The position numbers and the translations under genes are program-made. The notes beneath the pieces were generated by a model. It had not been told where the DNA came from. It searched no databases and saw only the letters and a list, made by a program, of their open reading frames with translations. From JAJUJL01 sp041736465 (GTDB lineage: Bacteria > Chloroflexota > Anaerolineae > Anaerolineales > UBA4823), in contig JBGSTO010000706.1 of the NCBI GenBank assembly GCA_041736465.1, positions 9,985 to 73,984 of the forward strand: a DNA stretch of 64,000 bases. The letters run 5' to 3'. Positions 25,693-33,436 of this stretch are shown here, piece by piece. Within the stretch, counting starts at the first letter, position 1; every line of letters starts with the position of its first letter.

Positions 25693-26703
25693 ATGCGCAT
25701 CCTGGTCACCGGAGGGGCGGGTTATATCGGCAGCCATACCTGCATAGAGCTGCTCAATGCAGGATTTGATGTCGTGGTTGTAGACAACCTGGCTAACAGT
25801 AAGGAAGAATCCATCCGCCGCGTACAGGCCATTGCCGGCAGATCGGTAGAATTTCACAAAGTCGATCTGCTGGATGAGGCCGCCCTGGAAGCAGTGTTTC
25901 AAAGCTCTGCGATCGATGCTGTCATTCACTTCGCCGGTCTGAAGGCAGTGGGAGAGTCGGTGGCGCAGCCGCTGCGCTACTACCACAACAACCTGACCGG
26001 TACGCTGGTATTGTGGCGGGTGATGGAACGGGCGGGTGTAAAAGACATCGTGTTTAGCTCATCCTGCACCGTGTACGGCGAACCGCAGCGCGTGCCGGTG
26101 ACTGAAGACTTCCCTCGTTCGTTCACCAACCCCTACGGGCACACCAAGTTGGTGATCGAGGATATGTTCTTCAGCCTGTACAAAGCCGATCCCTCCTGGA
26201 ATGCCATCTTGCTGCGCTACTTCAATCCGGTCGGCGCGCATCCCAGCGGGCGCATCGGCGAAGACCCGCAGGGCATCCCCAACAATTTGCTGCCCTACAT
26301 CTCGCAGGTGGCAGTGGGACGCTTGCGCGAGCTGTCGGTCTTTGGCGGTGATTATCCGACCCGGGACGGTACCGGGGTGCGAGATTATATCCATGTGGTC
26401 GACCTGGCGCAGGGGCACCTGAAAGCGCTGGCGAAACTGCCGCAGAAACCGGGGGTAATTGCTTACAACCTGGGCACCGGCAGCGGCTATACTGTCCTGG
26501 AAGTCATTCAGGCTTTCGAAGAAGCCAGCGGGATCAAAATCCCCTACCGGATCGTGAATCGCCGGCCCGGTGATGTCGCTGAATCCTATGCCGACCCCAG
26601 CCTGGCAGAACGAGAGTTGGGGTGGAAGGCCAATCTGGACATCAACGCCATGTGCACGGATGTCTGGCGCTGGCAGTCGACAAATCCGCAGGGGTACGAG
26701 TAG
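25693..26703 (+). CDS. galE: UDP-glucose 4-epimerase
   Basis: Short-chain dehydrogenase of the extended class: NAD-binding GGAGYIGSHT, catalytic Ser/Thr in SSSCTVYG, Tyr-x-x-x-Lys in NPYGHTK, and the substrate loop FNPVGAHPSGRIGEDP. 336 residues equal the usual length. AGGAG precedes the ATG. It interconverts UDP-glucose and UDP-galactose for envelope sugars. Confidence 0.95.
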   Translation: MRILVTGGAGYIGSHTCIELLNAGFDVVVVDNLANSKEESIRRVQAIAGRSVEFHKVDLLDEAALEAVFQSSAIDAVIHFAGLKAVGESVAQPLRYYHNNLTGTLVLWRVMERAGVKDIVFSSSCTVYGEPQRVPVTEDFPRSFTNPYGHTKLVIEDMFFSLYKADPSWNAILLRYFNPVGAHPSGRIGEDPQGIPNNLLPYISQVAVGRLRELSVFGGDYPTRDGTGVRDYIHVVDLAQGHLKALAKLPQKPGVIAYNLGTGSGYTVLEVIQAFEEASGIKIPYRIVNRRPGDVAESYADPSLAERELGWKANLDINAMCTDVWRWQSTNPQGYE

Positions 26704-26731
26704 CCCTGCCGCTTCGATTTTGAGAAACGGC

Positions 26732-26759
26732 TTGACGCCTGGGAATCCTGTTCTATAAT
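26732..26759 (+). promoter_or_regulatory. Promoter of the acyl-CoA synthetase gene
   Basis: TTGACG (26732-26737), 16-base spacer, TATAAT (26754-26759). The leader of about 125 bases to the start contains nothing I recognise. AGGAGGT precedes the ATG. Confidence 0.75.
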
Positions 26760-26893
26760 CATACCAATCCCATCAATTTAGTATCTATCCGAAATTAGAG
26801 TTGGGTGCGTGTGCAGCCCGCAGCCAAAGCCCCAACACCCTCAAAAATTCCGGATAGGCTCTTCCTCTATACCCTGCGTCAGGAGGTCTTTGT

Positions 26894-28519
26894 ATGCAGT
26901 CGCTGATGATGGATTACCCACTCGTCCTGACACCCCTGCTTCATCGTGCAAAACGCTTGTTCGGCTCGAAAACGATCGTCACCAAGGCTGGCCCGGGCAT
27001 GGAGAGGTACACCTATGCCGACATGGTAGAACGGGTTGGGCGTCTGGCAAATGCCCTGGAGAGGCTGGGCGTTCGCCGCACCGACCGCGTGGCAACGTTT
27101 GCCTTTAACAACTCGCGCCATATGGAGCTGTACTTTGCCGCGCCGTGCATGGGCGCCGTGCTGCACCCATTGAACCTGCGCCTGCCTCCCGAACAGTTGA
27201 TTTATATCGTCAACCATGCTGAGGATAAGGTGCTGTTTCTGGATCCCCAGCTTCTGCCCGCAATCGAGAAACTGGCGCCCCATTTTCGTACGGTGAAACA
27301 TTTCGTGGTGATGGGCGCCAGCGTGCCCCCAACCAGCCTCAGCCCGGTCAGCGCGTACGAGGATCTATTGAGCGAGGTCGGCCCGGAATATCCCTGGCCC
27401 AATTTAGACGAGCGGGATGCGGCTGCCATGTGCTATACCTCGGGAACTACCGGCAATCCCAAAGGGGTGGTGTATTCGCACCGCTCGATTTTCTTGCACA
27501 GCCTGGGTTTGAGCATGACCGACTCGTTTGGGCTTTCTGAGCGGGACATTTTTATGCCGGTTGTGCCGATGTTCCACGTGCTGGCCTGGGGCACGCCCTT
27601 CGCCGCCGCGATGCTTGGAACCAACCTGGTATTTCCTGGCGCGCACATGACGCCGCGCGATCTGGCGGAATTGATCCAGTCGGAACGGGTTACCTTGACG
27701 GCAGGCGTGCCCACATTGTGGTTAGGGCTTCTGCACCTGCTGGAAAATGAGCGCTATGATCTGAGCAGTTTGCGCGGCATGATTGTAGGGGGCGCGGCTG
27801 CCCCGCAGTGGATGATCGAGGCCTACGAGAAGAAGCACGGACTGACCGTCATGCATGCCTGGGGCATGACAGAGCTTTCACCTTTAGGCACGGTCAGCCG
27901 TTTGAAGAGCTATCAAATGGATCAGCCGGAGGAAGAACGGTTCAAGCTGCGCGCCAAGCAGGGCATGCCTGTGCCGGGAGTTGAAATTCGCGGCATGGAT
28001 GAAGCCGGACAGGAAATCCCCTGGGACGGCGAGGCCTATGGCGAGCTGGAAGTGCGCGGCCCCTGGGTCATCAGCAGCTACTACAACGATGATCGCTCGC
28101 CCGAGTCGTTTCATGATGGCTGGTTCCGCACCGGCGATGTGGTCACGATTGATCCGGATGGCTTTATCCAGATCGTCGATCGCACCAAGGATTTGATTAA
28201 GAGCGGCGGGGAATGGATTTCCAGTCAGGAGCTGGAGAATGCCATTATGTCTCACCCCAAAGTGTTGGAGGCGGCGGTTATCGCCGTGTACCATCCGAAA
28301 TGGCAGGAGCGGCCTCTTGCCTGCGTGGTGCCCAAATCGGACTTCAAAGACAGCCTGGGCAGGGAGGAGCTGTACGAATATCTGCGCCCGCTCCTTCCAG
28401 GCATGTATTTGCCGGACGATATCATATTCATCGAGGCTGTACCGAAGACCAGCGTGGGCAAGTTCGACAAAAAAGTCTTGAGAGCACAGTATAAAGAATA
28501 CATCCTCCCCCAGAGCTGA
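26894..28519 (+). CDS. Long-chain fatty acid-CoA ligase (AMP-forming)
   Basis: Activates fatty or related acids via an acyl-adenylate. The P-loop-like motif YTSGTTGNPKGVVYSH, the A5 segment AWGMTELSPLG, A7/A8 GWFRTGDVVTIDPDGF and IVDRTKDLIKSGGEWIS, and the terminal catalytic lysine region KTSVGKFDKK are all intact. 541 residues, normal for the medium/long-chain group (DitJ/FadD-like). Chain length cannot be deduced. The convergent neighbour is an enoyl-CoA hydratase, which suggests fatty-acid catabolism. Confidence 0.9.
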   Translation: MQSLMMDYPLVLTPLLHRAKRLFGSKTIVTKAGPGMERYTYADMVERVGRLANALERLGVRRTDRVATFAFNNSRHMELYFAAPCMGAVLHPLNLRLPPEQLIYIVNHAEDKVLFLDPQLLPAIEKLAPHFRTVKHFVVMGASVPPTSLSPVSAYEDLLSEVGPEYPWPNLDERDAAAMCYTSGTTGNPKGVVYSHRSIFLHSLGLSMTDSFGLSERDIFMPVVPMFHVLAWGTPFAAAMLGTNLVFPGAHMTPRDLAELIQSERVTLTAGVPTLWLGLLHLLENERYDLSSLRGMIVGGAAAPQWMIEAYEKKHGLTVMHAWGMTELSPLGTVSRLKSYQMDQPEEERFKLRAKQGMPVPGVEIRGMDEAGQEIPWDGEAYGELEVRGPWVISSYYNDDRSPESFHDGWFRTGDVVTIDPDGFIQIVDRTKDLIKSGGEWISSQELENAIMSHPKVLEAAVIAVYHPKWQERPLACVVPKSDFKDSLGREELYEYLRPLLPGMYLPDDIIFIEAVPKTSVGKFDKKVLRAQYKEYILPQS

Positions 28520-28532
28520 TTTTTATTGAATA

Positions 28533-28576
28533 ACACCGCCGGGCGGCTGCCCCAAAGGGCAGCCGCCCGGCGTGTA
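28533..28576. terminator. Bidirectional terminator
   Basis: A very stable GC-rich hairpin (about 18 bp with one bulged C, apex CAAA at 28553-28556) lies between the convergent acyl-CoA ligase and enoyl-CoA hydratase genes. TATTTA follows on the plus strand. Confidence 0.8.
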
Positions 28577-28596
28577 TTTAACGGTTTTCCAGCTCC

Positions 28597-29388
28597 TCAC
28601 GCTGAATGAGGGCGGAATTCTGGTGTGCGCTTCTCCATGAAAGCAGCCACTCCCTCCTGGTGCTCAGGACGGCGCGCGGCGATATCCTGCAGGTGGGCTT
28701 CGTAGTCCAATACGTCTTCCAGGTTGGGCAGCACGGCCCGGTTGAAAGCCCGCTTGGCAAGCCCAAATGCGCCTGCAGGGCCCAGGCTCAGCGCCTGGGC
28801 GTATACCCTTGCCTGGGATTCTAACTCGGCGGCAGGCACCACCCGGTTCACCATTCCCCACGCAAGCGCCTGCTCTGCGCTGATCGGCAGATTGGAAAAA
28901 GCAAACTCGGTTGCCCGCCCCAATCCAATCAAAGCCGGCAAGAGCAGCGATACGGCTGAGTCTGGCGCCAGGCCGATCCCCAGGAACCCGACCACGAAGC
29001 GGGCGCTGCCGGCTGCAATGCGCAGATCGCATGCCAGCGCGATCCCCAGCGCCGCGCCGGATACCGACCCATGGATTGCTGCAACCACTGGTTTCTCGAT
29101 CTGGCGCAGCTGCAGGATCAACGGGTTATAGGTGCGCTGCAGATGCTCGCGGAAAGATGTGCCCTGCGCCTGCTGAATTTCAAACAGGTCCTGCCCGGCG
29201 CTGAATGCCGGCCCACGCGCCGCCAGCAGCACGCAGCGCACCTGAGGGTTGCCGGCGGCCTGGCGGAGCGCCTTTTGCAGCGCCTGGGTCAAGGCGGCGT
29301 TGAACGCATTCACTTTAGGCCGGTTGAGGGTCAGGGTTAACACCCCATCGTTTAAATCGGAGAGTAAGATCGATTCGCTATCTGTCAT
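28597..29388 (-). CDS. Enoyl-CoA hydratase/isomerase family protein
   Basis: Crotonase fold, 263 residues. Oxyanion-hole stretches are AFSAGQDLFEI and HGSVSGAALGIALACD. The usual catalytic Glu positions read differently (GAALGI..., APDSAVSLLLP), so it may act as an isomerase or PaaG/PaaB-like enzyme rather than classical EchA. The frame runs to 29502, but the start MTDSESILL at 29388 has GGAGGT four bases upstream and matches family length. Confidence 0.85.
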   Translation of the reverse strand: MTDSESILLSDLNDGVLTLTLNRPKVNAFNAALTQALQKALRQAAGNPQVRCVLLAARGPAFSAGQDLFEIQQAQGTSFREHLQRTYNPLILQLRQIEKPVVAAIHGSVSGAALGIALACDLRIAAGSARFVVGFLGIGLAPDSAVSLLLPALIGLGRATEFAFSNLPISAEQALAWGMVNRVVPAAELESQARVYAQALSLGPAGAFGLAKRAFNRAVLPNLEDVLDYEAHLQDIAARRPEHQEGVAAFMEKRTPEFRPHSA

Positions 29389-29454
29389 CGGACCTCCACT
29401 GCTTGTCTGCTGAAACGAGTCTAGCATAAAATCCTGCGCCTGCGCAGCCAGGGT

Positions 29455-29490
29455 TAAAAAAGACGTCCCGAGCGGTTGGCTCGGGACGTT
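29455..29490 (-). terminator. Terminator of the acidic hypothetical gene
   Basis: A perfect 11-bp stem ACGTCCCGAGC (29463-29473) / GCTCGGGACGT (29479-29489) with a 5-base loop is followed on the minus strand by C then TTTTTT (complement of 29456-29461). It is 21 bases past the stop at 29512. Confidence 0.85.
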
Positions 29491-29511
29491 GTTGTTTACC
29501 ATTCACGGGCA

Positions 29512-29895
29512 CTAGAAAGGATTTGCATGCCCGTCATCATAGTCGACGTCGTCTGCCTCGTCGTCTTCGTAATCCAGCTCTAGCTCAACCTCTTCGTCAT
29601 CCAGCCGCAGCCAAAGGATAAGAATCTGCCCTTCATCCACGTCCAGGGTACGAGCAGCTACAATCGGCGCCTCCTGCTGCAAACCATCTTCGGTGCGGTA
29701 TTCCAGGTGGATCGGCTGGTGATTGCGCCAGGCGCGATGGCAGCGCTCGACTAAAGAGGGGCCGTTATACGTGCGTAAACGGGTTACGGCGATATCATTA
29801 AGGATTGGCCCTTCACTCAGACCCAGCGCCCAGCCGTCTGGTACAGCTTCGAAGGTGGGCGGAGGCCCCTCGATAATTGTAATTTTATCTTCCAT
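29512..29895 (-). CDS. Conserved-looking acidic protein of unknown function
   Basis: 127 residues. Start MEDKITIIEG at 29895, with GGAGGTTGCT before it; a longer frame to 29916 lacks a ribosome-binding site. The middle LRTYNGPSLVERCHRAWRNH looks like a compact domain. The last 30 residues are extremely acidic (EVELELDYEDDEADDVDYDD) and probably disordered. It has its own terminator. I recognise no family; an acidic tail of this kind occurs in proteins that bind basic partners. Confidence 0.6.
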   Translation of the reverse strand: MEDKITIIEGPPPTFEAVPDGWALGLSEGPILNDIAVTRLRTYNGPSLVERCHRAWRNHQPIHLEYRTEDGLQQEAPIVAARTLDVDEGQILILWLRLDDEEVELELDYEDDEADDVDYDDGHANPF

Positions 29896-29929
29896 AGCAA
29901 CCTCCAAGTTAGACAAATCATACCATGAA

Positions 29930-30463
29930 TCATACAGAGTAACACCTGATGCTTATGATAGGTTCGTTAAGAAGTGCCGCTGTGGGAGAAACTTCGCCTG
30001 AAGGATAGAGCCGTTCGCATGCGGCAGCACCTACCACGGCGCCTCCCGGTGAACCAATCCCACCTGCAGCTCCTGAAATCGTCCCTGATCCATGGCCATG
30101 CGCCACCTCCCCTGGCTGGTCGACAGACATCGCCTGTACCATCCTGGCCAGATTCAGCAGCTCTGTCACCCCTGCCAACAGGGTTTCGCTGTCGCTTTCG
30201 AGCGCAATTCCCTGCTCAGTTGTATAATTTTCTATAGGAACAGCCCAGGACCAGGGAATGCCGCCTGGTTGCCCATACGGAGGCATCACGATCCAGCGCC
30301 GCTCTGAATAAGCTGCATGCCCGGCCTGGCGCAGCACCTTTACAATTTGCCCATTCAGGGGATGGTGGGCGTGGATGACCCGCACGAATCCGATAGGCCG
30401 CGACTCGTTGGGTGTTTTTTTGTTGATTGCAACCCGATCAGATACATTGATCCTTCTGGGCAT
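29930..30463 (-). CDS. DUF5372-like mobile-element cargo protein (5' end uncertain)
   Basis: Residues 25-110 read FVRVIHAHHPLNGQIVKVLR ... ERRWIVMPPYGQPGGIPWSW ... LLNLARMV, which resembles the small DUF5372 proteins that accompany recombinase or transposase genes in transposon cassettes. The first 24 codons are the antisense of the RHS remnant and are unlikely to be native, so the real start was probably lost or lies at an internal codon. The Gly/Ala-rich last 60 residues are unlike the family. No ribosome-binding site is seen. It marks the left side of the mobile island. Confidence 0.45.
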   Translation of the reverse strand: MPRRINVSDRVAINKKTPNESRPIGFVRVIHAHHPLNGQIVKVLRQAGHAAYSERRWIVMPPYGQPGGIPWSWAVPIENYTTEQGIALESDSETLLAGVTELLNLARMVQAMSVDQPGEVAHGHGSGTISGAAGGIGSPGGAVVGAAACERLYPSGEVSPTAALLNEPIISIRCYSV

Positions 30464-31075
30464 TGTTGGGGAGCGTTCAGTTGGGTTCGCAACATCCCAA
30501 GTTATAACACGACCTGTAATAACCTGGATATGGCATATGAGATCTTATATCATCCAAAAGCCAGTTCACGTGATTAAGTATTGGCAGGCGCATATATTGC
30601 CGCTGAGGTGGCTGCGCGTGCTACTCCCGTAGTGACTGCAGTTGTTGTAGGTTGTATCGAATTTGCTCCTGGGTGTGACGACGTGGTAATTGCGGCGGGA
30701 GATGCAGTAATAAATCTGGCAGATGCTGCCAAAGGCCATGAGCAAGCACCTGAAGAAGGCTTACCTTCGCCGCCTGCACCTACGATGCCAGGGCCACCCT
30801 CATATCCATCTGCACCTCCAGGTTCTACAGGCGAATATGTGTCTCCCTATGGTTATCCAAACGATCCAACAAAATCTCCTGCTGATGGATTCAATTGGGA
30901 AGGACGCGAAGACTCAACTCCTGGGAGTAGGCAATGAAATTGGTATAACAAAGAAACCGAAGAGTGGCTAAATTATGAACCTGATTCTCCATCTCACGGG
31001 TCCCACTTCGATTATGGAGATCCTTGGCACAGAAGATACCGTATATTCCCTGATGGGAGCATGGAACCAAAATGA
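30424..31075 (+). pseudogene. RHS/polymorphic-toxin gene, 3' remnant with two in-frame stops
   Basis: One reading frame, read through its stops, spans the end of an RHS-repeat core (NPIRYIDPSGH), a linker (CNNLDMAYEIL; then AAEVAARATPVVTAVVVG), a Pro-rich segment, and a C-terminal domain NWYNKETEEWLNYEP ... GSHFDYGDPWHRRYRIFPDG, which looks like a polymorphic toxin tip. Stops interrupt it at 30575-30577 (TAA) and 30935-30937 (TGA). Each is one substitution from a sense codon that would restore the frame (AAA; GGA). The 5' end is missing: the frame joins unrelated sequence near 30425-30432. The final TGA overlaps the next ATG. I cannot name the toxin family with certainty; it is of the kind listed as polymorphic toxin type 17 or 37. 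Confidence 0.65.
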
Positions 31076-31713
31076 GTCTTAGAATGAAGCCCTTTCATTT
31101 GGTGCAAAAAGAGGCAATTGAGTATATACAACAAGAGCTTTCGCTAGGGTGGAGCTTTTCCCAAAAGCTCCTTTGGGAGTTGGATTTTAGTAAAGGAGAT
31201 GTGATCACTTTTCTGCCAAGCTTCCTATCTGAATCCGACATATTGAACTTAAGAATCAGCGTTTTTAAAACCGCACAAATGAATTTTCGAGAAGACATTG
31301 AAAATTTTATAGCTAAACGCGTGTATACATATTTAGCAAACATTCCTAACAGTTTTTTCATAACAGAAACTTTAATGTCAAAAGAGCCAGTTCCACCTAA
31401 AAGGCCGTTGAGAAACTATTTCTTACATGCCGCTCGCATCTACCTCTTTGCGGACAAATCTGGAAATACAGATGAGATAAAGTCGGTATTAATCCGTAGC
31501 CGAGACTACCCATTAATTACATGCCTAACGTCACTGTTGGATACAAAGTTACTGCTCAGGCCTGGAGATACCGTGAGCGATCAGCTTTTGCAAGAATTAG
31601 CAAAACGAACAGAGGCATTAATTATTGGGGCATATGATGCTGAAGCATTCATTATTTGGCGAAAGACGCACAGTGTCATCTCAGACTACCATATAAAAGG
31701 CGAATCGAACTAA
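31072..31713 (+). CDS. Probable immunity protein to the RHS-type toxin
   Basis: An intact 213-residue gene whose ATG overlaps the toxin TGA (ATGA), the standard spacing of toxin-immunity pairs. It is AT-rich compared with its neighbours and without recognised motifs. No signal peptide or membrane segment is seen, so a cytoplasmic binding partner is likely. The toxin in front is broken while this gene is open, the expected state of an orphan immunity gene. Identity rests on position alone. Confidence 0.6.
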   Translation: MSLRMKPFHLVQKEAIEYIQQELSLGWSFSQKLLWELDFSKGDVITFLPSFLSESDILNLRISVFKTAQMNFREDIENFIAKRVYTYLANIPNSFFITETLMSKEPVPPKRPLRNYFLHAARIYLFADKSGNTDEIKSVLIRSRDYPLITCLTSLLDTKLLLRPGDTVSDQLLQELAKRTEALIIGAYDAEAFIIWRKTHSVISDYHIKGESN

Positions 31714-31717
31714 GAAC

Positions 31718-31921
31718 TCATCCGAAACTAGCGATGTCGGCCAAGAAGCTGACACAAGCGAAAAGAACAAGGGAGAGCCAGTTGGATGATTTCTCGCACC
31801 AGCGGGTACGGATACTTCGTCTTCCAGCCAGCCAACCCAAGGTGCGCTCGACGACCCACCGTCTGGCCGGGAACTGGGTTTCGCACTGGATTGGGCAAGG
31901 GTCCGGTGGTTCGCCCCGCAC
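31718..31921 (-). pseudogene. IS5-family transposase, C-terminal remnant
   Basis: On the minus strand the end of the frame reads PARRWVVERTLGWLAGRRS, then IRTRWCEKSSNWLSLVLFAC, and a stop. RRWVVERTxxWL is the hallmark of the IS5 transposase catalytic Glu region (the E of DDE). Upstream sequence does not continue the transposase, so only about 55 residues survive. No terminal inverted repeats could be found. It ends 5 bases after the immunity gene, on the opposite strand. Confidence 0.7.
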
Positions 31922-32192
31922 CCCACCTTCCTACCACGCCTTTCGCTACTCACACGGGCCCTTCCCGAATGACATACATCATGATTCCGGTTGTAACCAC
32001 CAAGTTGACACTACAGCCAAAGCGGGCTGCAGCGGCGCCGGCGCCATGGTCGCCAGCCCGAACAACGACAGTGCGTACGACCTTCACGCGAATAAGCCAC
32101 CAGTCGAATGTATTTTTACGTACTGCTATGCAATCTTCGATAAGCATGAACATTTTCACGACGAAGGTATAATTGGTGCTGGAGAGGTAACG
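31922..32192. other. Intergenic stretch right of the mobile island
   Basis: I see no gene. TATAAT at 32168-32173 may be the -10 of the EthD-like gene, without a good -35. A long frame passing through to the EthD-like gene from 31656 crosses the transposase remnant and is not real. Confidence 0.45.
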
Positions 32193-32576
32193 ATGCACAA
32201 ACTGGTCATCCTGATCGAATCACTGCCGGATCAATCCGCCTTCGATGAATCCTGGCCTCAATTTTTACACGCCGCGGAGGGTATGCCCGGCTTGCTGAGC
32301 GAGTCCACCAGCCGGGTGGACACTTTTCTGTTTGGCAGTTATGCGGTGAGCATGGTGCATGAGTTGCATTTTGCCTCTGTTGAGGAGGCCAGGCAGGCGA
32401 TGGCCTCACCGCAGGGCCGGTTGGCGGGACGCCTGCTGCAAGCGATGACCGGCGGCAAGGTTACCCTGTTCCTGGCGGATCATAAAGAAGATAACCTGGA
32501 AAATATCCTTAAACACGGCGCCTCGACCCAGCCCGATACGCCCGCCGGCACAGATGCAGCCGAGGCCAGCGGCTAA
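32193..32576 (+). CDS. EthD-like ferredoxin-fold protein
   Basis: 127 residues. KLVILIESLPDQSAFDESWP ... FLHAAEGMPGLLSESTSRVD ... ASVEEARQAMASPQGR is the dimeric alpha+beta barrel layout of EthD/DUF-type proteins. ATG 32193 follows GGAGAGG; the open frame starts much earlier but overlaps the transposase remnant. The acidic Thr/Pro-rich tail is disordered. Function unknown; some relatives serve in degradation of ethers or aromatics. Confidence 0.7.
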   Translation: MHKLVILIESLPDQSAFDESWPQFLHAAEGMPGLLSESTSRVDTFLFGSYAVSMVHELHFASVEEARQAMASPQGRLAGRLLQAMTGGKVTLFLADHKEDNLENILKHGASTQPDTPAGTDAAEASG

Positions 32577-32580
32577 CGGT

Positions 32581-33336
32581 ATGCGCTCCGGATGCTTACG
32601 CCTGGCTGCGGCAGGCCTGTTTGTGCTGCTGCTGGTGGGCGCCTATTGGTTCTATCGCGGCTTTCGCCCGGGGATGGCTGGTGGAGGGTTGGCAGGCGGC
32701 CTGACGCGTTCAGGCAGGGTGGTTGCCTTCCTGCGTAGCCCCAATGAGCATGCAGATTGGAGTTGGCAGGCTGGCAGACGCTGCGCGTCTGCCCCGAACG
32801 GCGCGCCGGCGCCTTTCGTTCTGCCAACCAGCGGCTTTGCCGGCTATCTGTGGGATGATTCCTTCCGCCCAGGGCACCGCCACCAGGGGATCGATATCTT
32901 TGGCGGCAGCGATGTGGGCGTGACGCCCGTGCTGGCGGCGTATGCCGGGTACCTGACTCGCCTGGCAGACTGGAAATCCACCGTCATCATCCGCATCCCC
33001 GACGATCCGCTGCAGCCGGGTCGCCAGATCTGGACGTATTACACCCATATGGCCGGTGCCCAGGGCAGTTCCACAATCGATGCCCGTTTTCCGCCGGGAA
33101 CGATCGAGCAATACGTGGAAGCCGGTACATTGCTGGGCTATCAAGGTAATTATTCCGGCGACCCCGGCAGCCCGGTTGGCGTGCACCTGCACTTTTCGAT
33201 CGTGTTGGACGACGGCGCCGGGCGTTTCCGCAACGAGCTGGAGATCGCCAACACGCTCGATCCTTCCCCGTATTTGGGTCTGCCGCTGAACGCCGGCACC
33301 AACCAGGATCAAATCCCCGTCTGCCCGGCTGAGTGA
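32581..33336 (+). CDS. Membrane-anchored M23-type peptidase (LytM fold)
   Basis: An N-terminal membrane anchor (LAAAGLFVLLLVGAYWFY) is followed by a linker and an M23 endopeptidase domain. Zinc ligands: His and Asp in HQGIDIFG, and the second His pair in GVHLHFS. Function: cleavage of peptide cross-links in the cell wall, or a scaffolding relative. Start at 32581, 4 bases after the EthD-like stop; a longer frame starts inside that gene. The two are one transcript. Confidence 0.8.
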   Translation: MRSGCLRLAAAGLFVLLLVGAYWFYRGFRPGMAGGGLAGGLTRSGRVVAFLRSPNEHADWSWQAGRRCASAPNGAPAPFVLPTSGFAGYLWDDSFRPGHRHQGIDIFGGSDVGVTPVLAAYAGYLTRLADWKSTVIIRIPDDPLQPGRQIWTYYTHMAGAQGSSTIDARFPPGTIEQYVEAGTLLGYQGNYSGDPGSPVGVHLHFSIVLDDGAGRFRNELEIANTLDPSPYLGLPLNAGTNQDQIPVCPAE

Positions 33337-33372
33337 AGGTCATATGACTGAGCTATCAAAGGCTGCGGCTGA

Positions 33373-33426
33373 CCTAACCCCCCATCCCCCTTCCCGATTC
33401 GGGAAGGGGGAGTAGAGGGGGTTAGG
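33373..33426. repeat. Palindromic intergenic element, possible terminator
   Basis: Nested inverted repeats: outer CCTAACCCCC / GGGGGTTAGG and inner CCCCTTCCC / GGGAAGGGG around GATTC. It lies between the convergent M23 and recD2 genes. Similar C-rich/G-rich palindromes occur as dispersed elements in related genomes; only one full copy is in this window, with a partial look-alike near 37290. Confidence 0.65.
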
Positions 33427-33436
33427 TGGTGAACAA

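Noticed and set aside
30575..30937. TGA/TAA in the RHS frame as recoded codons
   Set aside because: Other genes here use TGA and TAA as ordinary stops, and one of the two is TAA, so recoding is not needed; simple decay or sequencing error explains them.
31656..32192. Long plus-strand frame running into the EthD-like gene
   Set aside because: It passes antisense through the transposase remnant; the family-like start with GGAGAGG is at 32193.
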